DNA of 64,000 nucleotides from assembly GCA_002375695.1 (NCBI GenBank), contig DFMO01000003.1, positions 79,466-143,465 on the forward strand, in the 5' to 3' direction. Positions 25,977 through 34,163 of the stretch are shown here, piece by piece. This DNA comes from Flavobacteriaceae bacterium UBA3591 (GTDB lineage Bacteria; Bacteroidota; Bacteroidia; Flavobacteriales; Flavobacteriaceae). How positions within the stretch are numbered: the stretch's first letter is position 1; each line of letters opens with the position of its first letter. Made by a program: the position numbers and the translations under genes. A model generated the notes under the pieces. That model worked only from the letters and a program-made list of their open reading frames with translations. It was not told where the DNA came from and ran no database searches.

Positions 25977-26402
25977 TTATTTAGTCACTTTTTTAATTCC
26001 GCCGAAAACCATAGATCCCACAGCGATTATTGCTAATATATAAAAAGCATATAATCCTGTTCCAACCCATTTTGAAGCGCTTTCGGAAAGTAATCCGCCA
26101 TCTTGAGCTGTTAACTGATTACTATCTGCTAATACATACGAAATTGCAATTATTAGTAAAAAGGCGCCTACAGACATAAGTGTGCTTTTAAGATTGCCTG
26201 CAAAAATTCCTTTTAACACAAAGAGTAAAACAAACGCAACTGTAATAGCAAACGTTATATAGGCAACATATATGAAGCCATCTACTCCTTCGCCGGTTTC
26301 AACGATAGCAGTATCACCTTTTGCGATGATCATTGCAAGAAAAATAATTCCTGCAACGCTTAAAAGCAATGCTACAATTTTTAATATTTTATGTAATGCC
26401 AT
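25977..26402 (-). CDS. Four-helix membrane protein of the exbB-exbD operon, unknown function
   Basis: A 141-residue protein with four predicted membrane helices (about 8-27, 46-65, 75-94 and 112-134) and little outside them except a short extracytoplasmic loop (NQLTAQDGGLLSESASKW). No family is recognised. It sits between exbB and the first exbD with gaps of 12 and 1 bases, so it is made together with the proton-channel components. It is probably an accessory subunit of this Ton motor, which is inference from context. Confidence 0.8.
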   Translation of the reverse strand: MALHKILKIVALLLSVAGIIFLAMIIAKGDTAIVETGEGVDGFIYVAYITFAITVAFVLLFVLKGIFAGNLKSTLMSVGAFLLIIAISYVLADSNQLTAQDGGLLSESASKWVGTGLYAFYILAIIAVGSMVFGGIKKVTK

Positions 26403-26414
26403 CTTGTGGTTTGT

Positions 26415-27224
26415 TTAGATTTTATTTTTTGTTTTATAATCGAATAACATATCGATTAAAGTAATAGAAGCGTCTTCCATGCTGTTTACAATACTATCAA
26501 TCTTAGCGATAATATAGTTATAGAAAACTTGAAGGATAATAGCCACGATCAAACCAAATACAGTTGTTAAAAGTGCTACTTTAATACCTCCTGCAACTAA
26601 TGATGGGTTCATATCACCTGCTGCTTGAATTTTATCGAATGCATCAATCATACCAATTACAGTACCCATGAAACCAAGCATAGGAGCAATTGCAATAAAT
26701 AATGAGATCCAAGAAACATTCTTTTCTAGTTGACCCATTTGAACACCACCGTAGGCTACCACTGCTTTTTCGGCAATATCAATTCCTTCGTGTGCACGGT
26801 CTAGACCTTGGTAGTAAATAGATGCAACAGGACCTTTTGTATTTCTACAAACTTCTTTTGCTGCTTCAATACCACCGCTATTTAAAGCGTCTTCTACTTG
26901 TTGTGCTAATTTTTGTGTATTGGTAGTTGAAAGATTAAGGTAGATAATTCTTTCAATAGCAATTGCCAATCCTAGAATTAAACACAATAATACAATACCC
27001 ATAAACGCGGGACCACCTTCAACAAAACGCTCTTTTAGCTCTTGGTGAAAGCCTCTTTCAGCTTCTGCAGCAGGAGCTGTTTCATCTTGTATAAAAGAAA
27101 CTGTGGCTGCTGTAACCAAAGCTTGTGAACTAGTTGGCATTGTCTGCGCTGTTGTCGCGTTTGCGTTTAATGTGCCCACAAATACCATTGCGGCAACCGC
27201 CATAATAGAAAGTAATTTTTTCAT
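26415..27224 (-). CDS. exbB: MotA/TolQ/ExbB proton channel family protein
   Basis: A 269-residue ExbB. An N-terminal hydrophobic stretch (MKKLLSIMAVAAMVFVGTL) and a linker of about 50 residues precede the usual three-helix core. The core has FMGIVLLCLILGLAIAIERI, then the family signature ISLFIAIAPMLGFMGTVIGM and VALLTTVFGLIVAIILQVF. The extra N-terminal segment is typical of Bacteroidetes ExbB. It is the first gene of the operon, with a promoter at 27261-27292. Confidence 0.93.
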   Translation of the reverse strand: MKKLLSIMAVAAMVFVGTLNANATTAQTMPTSSQALVTAATVSFIQDETAPAAEAERGFHQELKERFVEGGPAFMGIVLLCLILGLAIAIERIIYLNLSTTNTQKLAQQVEDALNSGGIEAAKEVCRNTKGPVASIYYQGLDRAHEGIDIAEKAVVAYGGVQMGQLEKNVSWISLFIAIAPMLGFMGTVIGMIDAFDKIQAAGDMNPSLVAGGIKVALLTTVFGLIVAIILQVFYNYIIAKIDSIVNSMEDASITLIDMLFDYKTKNKI

Positions 27225-27260
27225 TGCTATCGACTTAAAGTTTGTTTTTAGTTAAGGGTT

Positions 27261-27292
27261 TAAAGATATAAAATAATTTAATTAATCTACAA
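27261..27292 (-). promoter_or_regulatory. Promoter of the exbB operon
   Basis: On the minus strand, TTG (27292-27290) and TATCTTTA (27268-27261) are 21 bases apart, a near match to the Bacteroidetes consensus. The box is 37 bases before the exbB ATG. Confidence 0.6.
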
Positions 27293-27342
27293 GAATATTA
27301 ATAGTCATGCAAGATGAGTTTTAATACACTATTCGTTTGTTG

Positions 27343-27430
27343 CAGAGAGGAAGGGATTCGAACCCTCGATACGCTTGTGGCGTATACACACTTTCCAGGC
27401 GTGCGCCTTCGACCACTCGGCCACCTCTCT
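27343..27430 (-). tRNA. tRNA-Ser (anticodon GGA)
   Basis: An 88-base class II tRNA. The acceptor stem AGAGAGG pairs with CCTCTCT with a G discriminator. The D-arm region is TGGCCGAGTGGTCGAAGGC. The anticodon stem CACGC/GTGTG carries the loop CTGGAAA (GGA). There is a long variable arm (ATACGC / GCGTAT) and the T-arm GGGTTCGAATCCC. The long variable arm and G73 confirm serine. The 3' CCA is not encoded (GCAACA follows). Confidence 0.96.
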
Positions 27431-27507
27431 AAAAAATTAGCCACTTTGTAATGGTGCGCCAAATATCAAAAAAAAAACAACGCAATAAAATAAATTAAGT
27501 GGTTAAT

Positions 27508-28536
27508 TTACTGCATTTCTCCACGCAAAGAAGTTTCGAATATGGTTTTGAAGCTGTTAGCCGAAATTTTCTGACCCAACAAATACATCAATTTTGCCAA
27601 TGCAGCCTCTGTTGTGCAGTCTTTTCCGCTTATAACTCCTATCTTTTTTAGCGCCGTACTGGTTTCATACAAACCCATATTTACACCTCCACCCGAACAT
27701 TGTGTAACATTTATTACAGGAATTCCTCTTTTTATTACAGCTTTTAAAGCTTTTATAAACCAATCTGCAGTGGTAACATTCCCCGCACCATAGGTTTCAA
27801 TTACCAAGCCTTTCATCTCGGGATAATTAAATAGGTGTGTAATAGTAGTTTCGTCTATACCCGGAAATACTTTTACCAATAATATATGACTCTCCAAAGA
27901 TTTATGAACTTTTAATCGCTTTCGTCTATTGGGTTTGTAAAGCACTTCGTTATTAACTACCAAGTGCACCCCACTCTGGGCAAGTTCGGGGTAGTTGAGA
28001 GAGGCAAAAGCCTCAAAATGTTCGGCATTTATTTTTGTAGTACGATTGGCACGATATAATTTGTATTCAAAATACAAACAAACTTCCGAAATTTTTGACA
28101 CCCCTCGCTCGCGTAACGTTGCAATTTGAATTGAAGTAATTAAATTTTCTTTTGCATCGGTCCTTAAATCTCCAATGGGCAACTGCGACCCCGTAAAAAT
28201 TACGGGTTTCCCTAAGTTTTCTAACATAAAACTTAAGGCCGAGGCAGTATAACTCATGGTATCGCTTCCGTGAAGCACTACAAAACCATCCATCTTTTCG
28301 TAGTTTTCTTCAATAATAGTAGCTAATTGCACCCAGTACTCCGGATTCATATTACTACTATCAATAGGTTCGGCAAAAGAAGTGGTTGTTATATTACAAT
28401 CTAACAGCTTTAACTCGGGAATGTGTTTAAGAAGCTCGTCAAAATTAAAGTTGCGCAAAGCACCGGTTTCAAAATCTTTTATCATACCAATGGTTCCGCC
28501 GGTATATATAAGGAGTATATTGGGGTGATAGGTCAT
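27508..28536 (-). CDS. ansA: Type I (cytoplasmic) L-asparaginase
   Basis: A 342-residue asparaginase converting Asn to Asp and ammonia. It has the N-terminal nucleophile motif LLIYTGGTIGMIKD and the second Thr motif VLHGSDTMSYTASAL. No signal peptide, so it is the cytosolic type I form. NVTQCSGGGVNMGLYE lies in the C-terminal subdomain. It follows tatD after 39 bases on the same strand, and the two are probably one operon. tRNA-Ser lies 77 bases downstream. Confidence 0.94.
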   Translation of the reverse strand: MTYHPNILLIYTGGTIGMIKDFETGALRNFNFDELLKHIPELKLLDCNITTTSFAEPIDSSNMNPEYWVQLATIIEENYEKMDGFVVLHGSDTMSYTASALSFMLENLGKPVIFTGSQLPIGDLRTDAKENLITSIQIATLRERGVSKISEVCLYFEYKLYRANRTTKINAEHFEAFASLNYPELAQSGVHLVVNNEVLYKPNRRKRLKVHKSLESHILLVKVFPGIDETTITHLFNYPEMKGLVIETYGAGNVTTADWFIKALKAVIKRGIPVINVTQCSGGGVNMGLYETSTALKKIGVISGKDCTTEAALAKLMYLLGQKISANSFKTIFETSLRGEMQ

Positions 28537-28575
28537 AATAATGCTACGTTTTAAACTTTTTAAGAAAAGCCGTAT

Positions 28576-29340
28576 TTATACTTTAAATACAGCTTTCGAA
28601 TTTTCAGTGGTAATTTTGGCGATGGTTTCTTCAGAAATATTATAAATTTCAGCAAGTTTCGCACAAATTAAACTTAAATAACTACTTTCATTGCGTTTGC
28701 CTCTATAAGGTACCGGCGCAAGGTAAGGCGAATCGGTTTCTAAAACGATATGCTCCAAAGCAATTTCATTTAAAAATTTATCAATCTTTCCATTTTTAAA
28801 AGTAACCACCCCACCAATTCCTAATTTCATATTAAATGAAATAGCCCGTTGCGCCTGCTCTAGTGTGCCCGTAAAACAATGAAATATTCCAAATAGATCG
28901 TCTCCGCGCTCGGTTTCTAACACTTCAAAAATTTCATCAAAAGCATCACGGCAGTGAATAACGATTGGTAATTTATATTTTTTGGCTAATTGAATTTGCC
29001 TTCGGAAAGCAATTTTTTGAATATCCAAGGTAGATTTATCCCAGTAAAGATCTATTCCTATTTCACCTACAGCATAAAAACTTCGACTTTTAAATTGCGC
29101 CTCAACGTGTGCCAATTCATCTTCAAAATTTTCTTTTACCGAAGTAGGATGCAAACCCATCATTAAAAATACATTTTTTGGGTATGCTTTTTCTAGGGCA
29201 TACATAGCTTCGGTATGACCAGAATCTATGGCGGGAATAAAAAAACGCGTAATTCCTAAATCTATGGCTCTACTTATCACCGCGTCGCGGTCTTCATCAA
29301 AAGCCGTACTATATAAATGTGTATGCGTATCTGTTAACAT
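28576..29340 (-). CDS. tatD: TatD family metal-dependent hydrolase (DNase)
   Basis: A 254-residue TIM-barrel amidohydrolase-type nuclease. Metal ligands are visible in DTHTHLYS (N-terminus), GEIGIDLYW, VIHCRDAFDE, FHCFTG and LETDSPYLAP. This is the standard TatD/YcfH set. Homologues are 3'-5' exonucleases or D-aminoacyl-tRNA deacylase-like enzymes, and the exact substrate is unknown. It starts a probable tatD-ansA operon. The -7 box ends only 6 bases before the ATG, so the mRNA may be leaderless. Confidence 0.92.
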   Translation of the reverse strand: MLTDTHTHLYSTAFDEDRDAVISRAIDLGITRFFIPAIDSGHTEAMYALEKAYPKNVFLMMGLHPTSVKENFEDELAHVEAQFKSRSFYAVGEIGIDLYWDKSTLDIQKIAFRRQIQLAKKYKLPIVIHCRDAFDEIFEVLETERGDDLFGIFHCFTGTLEQAQRAISFNMKLGIGGVVTFKNGKIDKFLNEIALEHIVLETDSPYLAPVPYRGKRNESSYLSLICAKLAEIYNISEETIAKITTENSKAVFKV

Positions 29341-29345
29341 AAATG

Positions 29346-29353
29346 CAAAGCTA
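29346..29353 (-). promoter_or_regulatory. Promoter -7 box TAGCTTTG for tatD-ansA
   Basis: The plus strand CAAAGCTA is TAGCTTTG on the minus strand, an exact TAnnTTTG match whose 3' end is 5 bases from the tatD ATG. It is divergent from the box at 29368-29375. Confidence 0.5.
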
Positions 29354-29367
29354 CTTATTTTGTTTGC

Positions 29368-29375
29368 TATCTTTG
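29368..29375 (+). promoter_or_regulatory. Promoter -7 box TATCTTTG for the aspartic protease gene
   Basis: Exact TAnnTTTG match, 13 bases before the ATG at 29389, followed by CACAA. Together with the minus-strand box it makes a compact divergent promoter of about 48 bases. Confidence 0.55.
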
Positions 29376-29388
29376 CACAAAAAAATTA

Positions 29389-29823
29389 ATGCAGTTACGC
29401 ACACTACTCGAAGACCAATTATTTTACCGAATTCCGTTAAAAAACCTCGAAACCGGGCATTATTTATTTTCGGCAAAAGTGAATGGGGTAAACGGAAATT
29501 TTATTTTAGACACAGGCGCTTCTACTAGCTGCATTGGCTTTGACGAAGGAACTCATTTTAAATTAATTAGCGAAGACAGCATTGTAAAAGCTGCTGGTGC
29601 AGGAGCCATAAATATGAAAACTATGTTGTCGCGAAAAAATAATTTTAGCATCAAGCAGTGGTCTATTAAAAACATGGATTTTATTCTTTTTGATCTTTCG
29701 CACGTAAACGAGGCCTTGTCGCAAGCCAATGAAGCGCCTATTCACGGCATTATTGGCGCCGATTTTTTAAAAAAGCATCGCGCTGTTATTGATTACGGGC
29801 GCAATTGTTTTTATGTGAAATAG
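29389..29823 (+). CDS. Retropepsin-like (clan AA) aspartic protease
   Basis: A 144-residue, single-domain protein without signal peptide or membrane helix. The catalytic signature is FILDTGASTSCIG (Asp41), and the second conserved segment is IHGIIGADFLKKHRAVIDY, as in gag-pol-type and bacterial clan AA proteases. One catalytic Asp per chain means it must act as a dimer. Substrate unknown. It is divergent from tatD and followed after 76 bases by the sensor kinase gene, whose co-transcription is uncertain. Confidence 0.88.
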   Translation: MQLRTLLEDQLFYRIPLKNLETGHYLFSAKVNGVNGNFILDTGASTSCIGFDEGTHFKLISEDSIVKAAGAGAINMKTMLSRKNNFSIKQWSIKNMDFILFDLSHVNEALSQANEAPIHGIIGADFLKKHRAVIDYGRNCFYVK

Positions 29824-29899
29824 CCACATATCTTTATGTTTTTAACTTATTTTCTAACAAAAATTAATTATTTTTAGCTTGCCTCAAAACTAATTAACC

Positions 29900-31909
29900 T
29901 TGCTTAAACACTATTTTAGCTATCTGCTTGTCATTACATTTTATGCCGCTTCTGCGCAAAAATTAGATATTTCCCACTACAAACAAATAGTTACGACCTC
30001 TCAAAATAGCAACGAAAAACTTGCCGCGTTAGACAGTATTTTAAGTCGTACTTTTTCCAAAAACCAAAAAGAGTTTATTGAGTACAGCAAGCAGTATATT
30101 AATTTAGCATTAAAGCTAGACAGTGTAGAACTTGCCGCAAAAAAAGCTGTAAACCTTCAGTATCCCTTAACAAATTACGGTAACAACCCACTAAATGCGA
30201 TAACCTTTCTTAATAAAGCCTTGGCCCGTAAATACAGAATAAAAGACAGTCTTTTATTAGGCCGACTTTACATTAAACGCGGAAGTGCAAATGCCAAATT
30301 GGATCTTAAAAAAGCTATTGAAGACTACAACGTAGCCTTGCAACATTTTTCGCAAAAAGATTCGCTATTTATTGCCGATACTTACCTTTTTAGAGGCCAA
30401 GCGTATTCGCAAATTGGAAAATTTGTTAAAGCAAATGAAGACTTAACCCACGCCTATTTTATTTACGAAGACCAACAAGCGTATGATTATATGGTATATG
30501 CGCAACAAGCCATAATTAATATGTTTAGCATGAATGGTTTTTACGATAAAGCCAAAGTTGAACGCGATGCTTTAATCGATAAAATGAAAAGTTTGGGTCT
30601 CACCCAATATTTAGCCTATGAATATTATAACCAAGCGCTAGATTATAAAAAAATAGGAAAACCTAAATTAGAATTAGAATCACTGCTTTTAGCCGAATCA
30701 AATTTTAATCACGAACAATCAAACAAAACGGTTTATATAGGGATACTCGCACGGCTTATTGAATATTATTGCAACCACAAACTATTAAAAGAAGCCAAGA
30801 AATACGTATATATTTTAGACAATTTTGAATTTAATTACTCAAGAAGTTCTATTGCCGAAATTCATTATTTAAGCGGAAAAGCTAAGTATTTACAAACTAT
30901 CGCCGACTATGATAATGCACTATTAAAAGCTCAAAAAAAGTTGAAAATTGCAAAACGGCTGGGGATAGAAGACGAAATTATGCAAGGGTACGCCCTGCTG
31001 GCAGATATTTATTACGATATGAACCAGTACGAAAATAGTATTGAATTTATACGCGCAGCAACAACATTAAAAGATTCTATCTACAACCGAAGTACTGCAA
31101 ATGCCTTAGCATATTACCAAACCCTCTATTTAACCGAAAAAAAAGAAAAGGATTTAGTTAAAAAAAATACGAGCATTAAACTGCTTGAAAAGGATAATGA
31201 AAGTGTAAAAAAGGCGATGCTCCTTGGCGGTATTGCCATTATTTTAATGTTTGGACTTATTCTGCTTTATAGAAATCAGAAAAACTTAAAGGAGAATAAA
31301 ATATTGCAAGAAAAATTTAGTCAAGAGCTTATAAATTACCAAGAAAATGAAAGACGACGAATTTCAAAAGATCTCCACGATGGGATTGGACAACAGCTTT
31401 TGGTGCTTAAAAATAAATTGCTAAATAATGGCGACCGCGATACTCAAAAACTGGTAAATAGCACTATTGACGAAGTACGCGCCATCTCTCGCGACCTTCA
31501 TCCGTTTCAACTTCAAGAATTAGGACTAACAAAGGCTATTGAACACACTATTGATTTAATAGATGAAAACACCCCCCTATTTATTACTGCCGAAATAGAT
31601 AATATAGACAACATATTCAGCAAAGAGAATGAAGTAAATATTTACAGGATTATACAAGAAAGTTTTAGCAATATTTTAAAACACGCAAATTCTGAAGCAG
31701 CGAAAATTTCAGTTAGAAAAATAGGCGACAACGTATTAATTTCTATTCGCGACAACGGAATAGGTTTTGATTTTGCCGAAAAATATCAAGAAGAGAAATC
31801 TTTAGGATTAAAAACACTTTTAGAACGCACCCGTTTTTTAAAAGGACAGATGAAAGTAACCTCTAAAAAAGACTCGGGTGCAGTTCTCGAATTTCAAATT
31901 CCAATATGA
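29900..31909 (+). CDS. TPR-containing sensor histidine kinase (HisKA_3/NarX type)
   Basis: A 669-residue kinase. It has the signal peptide MLKHYFSYLLVITFYAASAQ, a periplasmic region of about 400 residues made of helical TPR-like repeats, one membrane helix (440-457), a coiled linker, the HisKA_3 phospho-acceptor RRRISKDLHDGIGQQ (His493), and a HATPase domain with IIQESFSNILKHA (N box) and IRDNGIGFDF (G1). The start is TTG at 29900; it alone gives an intact signal peptide. The response regulator gene overlaps by four bases (ATGA), so the pair works as one two-component system. The signal is unknown. Confidence 0.92.
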   Translation: MLKHYFSYLLVITFYAASAQKLDISHYKQIVTTSQNSNEKLAALDSILSRTFSKNQKEFIEYSKQYINLALKLDSVELAAKKAVNLQYPLTNYGNNPLNAITFLNKALARKYRIKDSLLLGRLYIKRGSANAKLDLKKAIEDYNVALQHFSQKDSLFIADTYLFRGQAYSQIGKFVKANEDLTHAYFIYEDQQAYDYMVYAQQAIINMFSMNGFYDKAKVERDALIDKMKSLGLTQYLAYEYYNQALDYKKIGKPKLELESLLLAESNFNHEQSNKTVYIGILARLIEYYCNHKLLKEAKKYVYILDNFEFNYSRSSIAEIHYLSGKAKYLQTIADYDNALLKAQKKLKIAKRLGIEDEIMQGYALLADIYYDMNQYENSIEFIRAATTLKDSIYNRSTANALAYYQTLYLTEKKEKDLVKKNTSIKLLEKDNESVKKAMLLGGIAIILMFGLILLYRNQKNLKENKILQEKFSQELINYQENERRRISKDLHDGIGQQLLVLKNKLLNNGDRDTQKLVNSTIDEVRAISRDLHPFQLQELGLTKAIEHTIDLIDENTPLFITAEIDNIDNIFSKENEVNIYRIIQESFSNILKHANSEAAKISVRKIGDNVLISIRDNGIGFDFAEKYQEEKSLGLKTLLERTRFLKGQMKVTSKKDSGAVLEFQIPI

Positions 31910-32544
31910 AAAGTAAAAACCCAACGATAATAATTGCAGACGATCATCCTTTGCTATTAAAGGGTTTGAGCGACTTTTTAATTGAAAAAGGCTACAACTT
32001 TTTGGGGAGCGGCGTAAACGGCAGGGAGGCTTTTAATTTGATAATTCAAAAAAAACCCGATATCGCTATTCTCGATATCCAAATGCCGTACATGTCTGGG
32101 ATAGAAATTGCCCAAAAATGTAAAACTGCAAAAATTGATACCAAAATAGTTTTAATAACGCTTCACAAAGAAAAGGAGTTGTATCAAAAAGCTAAAGAGC
32201 TCAATATTTTTGGATATATTTTAAAAGAATTCGCTTTAGAAGAAATAGAAAACTGCATTAATACGGTAAAAAATGGCGCTCCTTTTTTTAGCGATAAAAT
32301 AATAAAACTACTGGGTGTAGAAGCGGTAGAAGACAGCATGTTAAAAACGCTTACCCCTTCAGAAAGGAAAATTTTAAATTTAATCGCACAAGACAAAACC
32401 AACAAAGAAATTGCTTCGCAACTCTTTATCTCGTACCGTACGGTAGAAAAACACCGAAGTAATATCATTACAAAGCTAAAACTAGAGCCCAGAACAAACA
32501 GCCTTTTAATTTGGGCTAAAGAACATCACGACAAACTGTTATAA
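31906..32544 (+). CDS. LuxR/NarL-type response regulator
   Basis: A 212-residue regulator. The receiver domain has IIIADDHPLLLKGL (acidic pocket) and the phospho-acceptor Asp57 in IAILDIQMPYMSG, then the switch Thr in VLITLHKEKE. The C-terminal LuxR helix-turn-helix reads LTPSERKILNLIAQDKTNKE followed by IASQLFISYRTVEKHRSNI. It is translationally coupled to the sensor kinase gene. Its targets cannot be read from the window. Confidence 0.94.
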   Translation: MKSKNPTIIIADDHPLLLKGLSDFLIEKGYNFLGSGVNGREAFNLIIQKKPDIAILDIQMPYMSGIEIAQKCKTAKIDTKIVLITLHKEKELYQKAKELNIFGYILKEFALEEIENCINTVKNGAPFFSDKIIKLLGVEAVEDSMLKTLTPSERKILNLIAQDKTNKEIASQLFISYRTVEKHRSNIITKLKLEPRTNSLLIWAKEHHDKLL

Positions 32545-32780
32545 TCTACTTAACTTATTTGCAAAAAATTACGTGGTAGTACGTATTTTATTATTCTTAC
32601 AAAATACAGACTTTTACGATGTGAAAGGGTCAATTTATCCAAAAAACAACAAACGCATCATTAGAACGCTACATGACAAGGTTTCACTTTTTAAATTATT
32701 TGTAGTTCTAATAGTAACTGTGGTTATAATGAATTTAGTAAATACACTATTTTTTAATTGAAAATCTACACTAACTAACG
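32545..32780 (+). other. Gap between the response regulator and the sucB terminator
   Basis: This gap holds a GTG-started 62-codon frame (32573-32761) whose last third is one hydrophobic helix (LFKLFVVLIVTVVIMNLVNT). It could be a small membrane protein co-transcribed with the two-component pair. There is no ATG, no recognisable start context and an unremarkable first half, so I do not call it a gene. Nothing else is visible. Confidence 0.35.
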
Positions 32781-32816
32781 AAAAAAATCCGGCTGCTCGG
32801 CCGGATTCTTTTTTTA
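32781..32816. terminator. Bidirectional intrinsic terminator
   Basis: AATCCGGC (32786-32793) and GCCGGATT (32800-32807) form a perfect GC-rich stem, with seven A before and seven T after. It ends both the two-component transcript and sucA-sucB. Confidence 0.9.
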
Positions 32817-32830
32817 TATAAAATGTAAAA

Positions 32831-34081
32831 CTACAGTTCTAATGCGCGTTTTACATCGTTATCCATTAATAGTTCTTCTGGGTTTTCTAACGCTTCTTTA
32901 ATAGCAACTAAAAATCCTACAGACTCACGACCGTCAATAATACGGTGGTCATAAGATAAGGCAAGATACATTACGGGAGCAACTACAATTCCACCGTCTC
33001 TTACAATTGGACGCTCAACAATGTTGTGCATTCCTAAAATAGCCGACTGCGGTGGGTTAATAATTGGTGTTGAAAGCATACTTCCAAACACACCTCCGTT
33101 AGAAATTGTAAAAGTTCCTCCAGTCATTTCATCAACCGTAATTTGCCCATCACGAGCTCTTATTGCCAAACGTTTTACCTCATCTTCTACGCCTCTAAAA
33201 CTTAAATTTTCGGCATTTCTAATTACAGGCACCATTAATCCTTTTGGTCCCGATACCGCAATTGAAATATCTTTAAAATCATAAGTCACCATTTCATTTC
33301 CGTCAATCATTGAGTTTACATCTGGATATAAATCTAGTGCTCGTACAACTGCAAGAGTAAAGAATGACATAAAACCTAACCCAACACCGTGCTTTTCTTT
33401 AAACTGCTCTTTGTATTGGCTACGCAATTCAAAAATTGCCGACATATCTACTTCATTAAAAGTAGTAAGCATTGCCGTTTCATTTTTTGCAGAAACCAAA
33501 CGCTCTGCAACTTTACGACGAAGCATTGAAAGTCGTTTACGCTCGCTACCACGGCTACCAGTACCTGGCGTACCCATAGATGGGGTTGCTTTTACAGCAT
33601 CATCTTTGGTAATTCGGCCATCGCGACCACTGCCTTTTACGTCTTTTGACGACATTCCTTTTTCGTCAAGAATCTTTTTTGCAGCTGGAGACGGTGCACC
33701 TGTAGCGTATGATTTTTTATCTTGCTTTTGATTTGGAGTAGAAGATTTTGAAGGGGTTTCTTTTTTTACTTCTGCTTTTTTAGGAGCTTCGTCTTCTTTT
33801 TCTTCTTTTTTATCAGCATTGGCGTTATCTCCATCCGGACTTTTTGCATCGGTATCAATAATACATACTACTTCACCAACACCAACTACATCACCTTCTT
33901 CGGCTTTCAATGTAATAACACCGCTGGCTTCTGCAGGTAGCTCTAAGGTAGCTTTATCGCTGTCAACTTCGGCGATTGCTTGATCTTTTTCAACATAATC
34001 GCCGTCTGAAACTAGCCAAGATGCGATTTCAACTTCGGTTATGGATTCTCCCGGAGATGGGACTTTCATTTCTAATGCCAT
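32831..34081 (-). CDS. sucB: 2-oxoglutarate dehydrogenase E2 (dihydrolipoyl succinyltransferase)
   Basis: A 416-residue E2. The N-terminal lipoyl domain has EVDSDKATLELPAEASG with the lipoylated Lys in DKA. An Ala/Lys/Glu-rich linker follows, then the peripheral subunit-binding domain (ATGAPSPAAKKILDEKG). The C-terminal catalytic acyltransferase domain has LALSYDHRIIDGRESV, with the active-site His. It transfers the succinyl group from E1 to CoA in the TCA cycle. It lies 82 bases downstream of the E1 gene on the same strand. Confidence 0.95.
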   Translation of the reverse strand: MALEMKVPSPGESITEVEIASWLVSDGDYVEKDQAIAEVDSDKATLELPAEASGVITLKAEEGDVVGVGEVVCIIDTDAKSPDGDNANADKKEEKEDEAPKKAEVKKETPSKSSTPNQKQDKKSYATGAPSPAAKKILDEKGMSSKDVKGSGRDGRITKDDAVKATPSMGTPGTGSRGSERKRLSMLRRKVAERLVSAKNETAMLTTFNEVDMSAIFELRSQYKEQFKEKHGVGLGFMSFFTLAVVRALDLYPDVNSMIDGNEMVTYDFKDISIAVSGPKGLMVPVIRNAENLSFRGVEDEVKRLAIRARDGQITVDEMTGGTFTISNGGVFGSMLSTPIINPPQSAILGMHNIVERPIVRDGGIVVAPVMYLALSYDHRIIDGRESVGFLVAIKEALENPEELLMDNDVKRALEL

Positions 34082-34163
34082 ATTACTATTATTTAATATA
34101 AACCTTTGGTTTACAAATTTCTAATTTAAGTTATTTTGTTTTACTAAAGAAATAGCCGAAGAA

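Noticed and set aside
32573..32761. GTG-started 62-codon frame ending in a hydrophobic helix
   Set aside because: No ATG, no start context and an ordinary first half; it could be a chance frame in AT-rich sequence. Kept only as a note on the gap.
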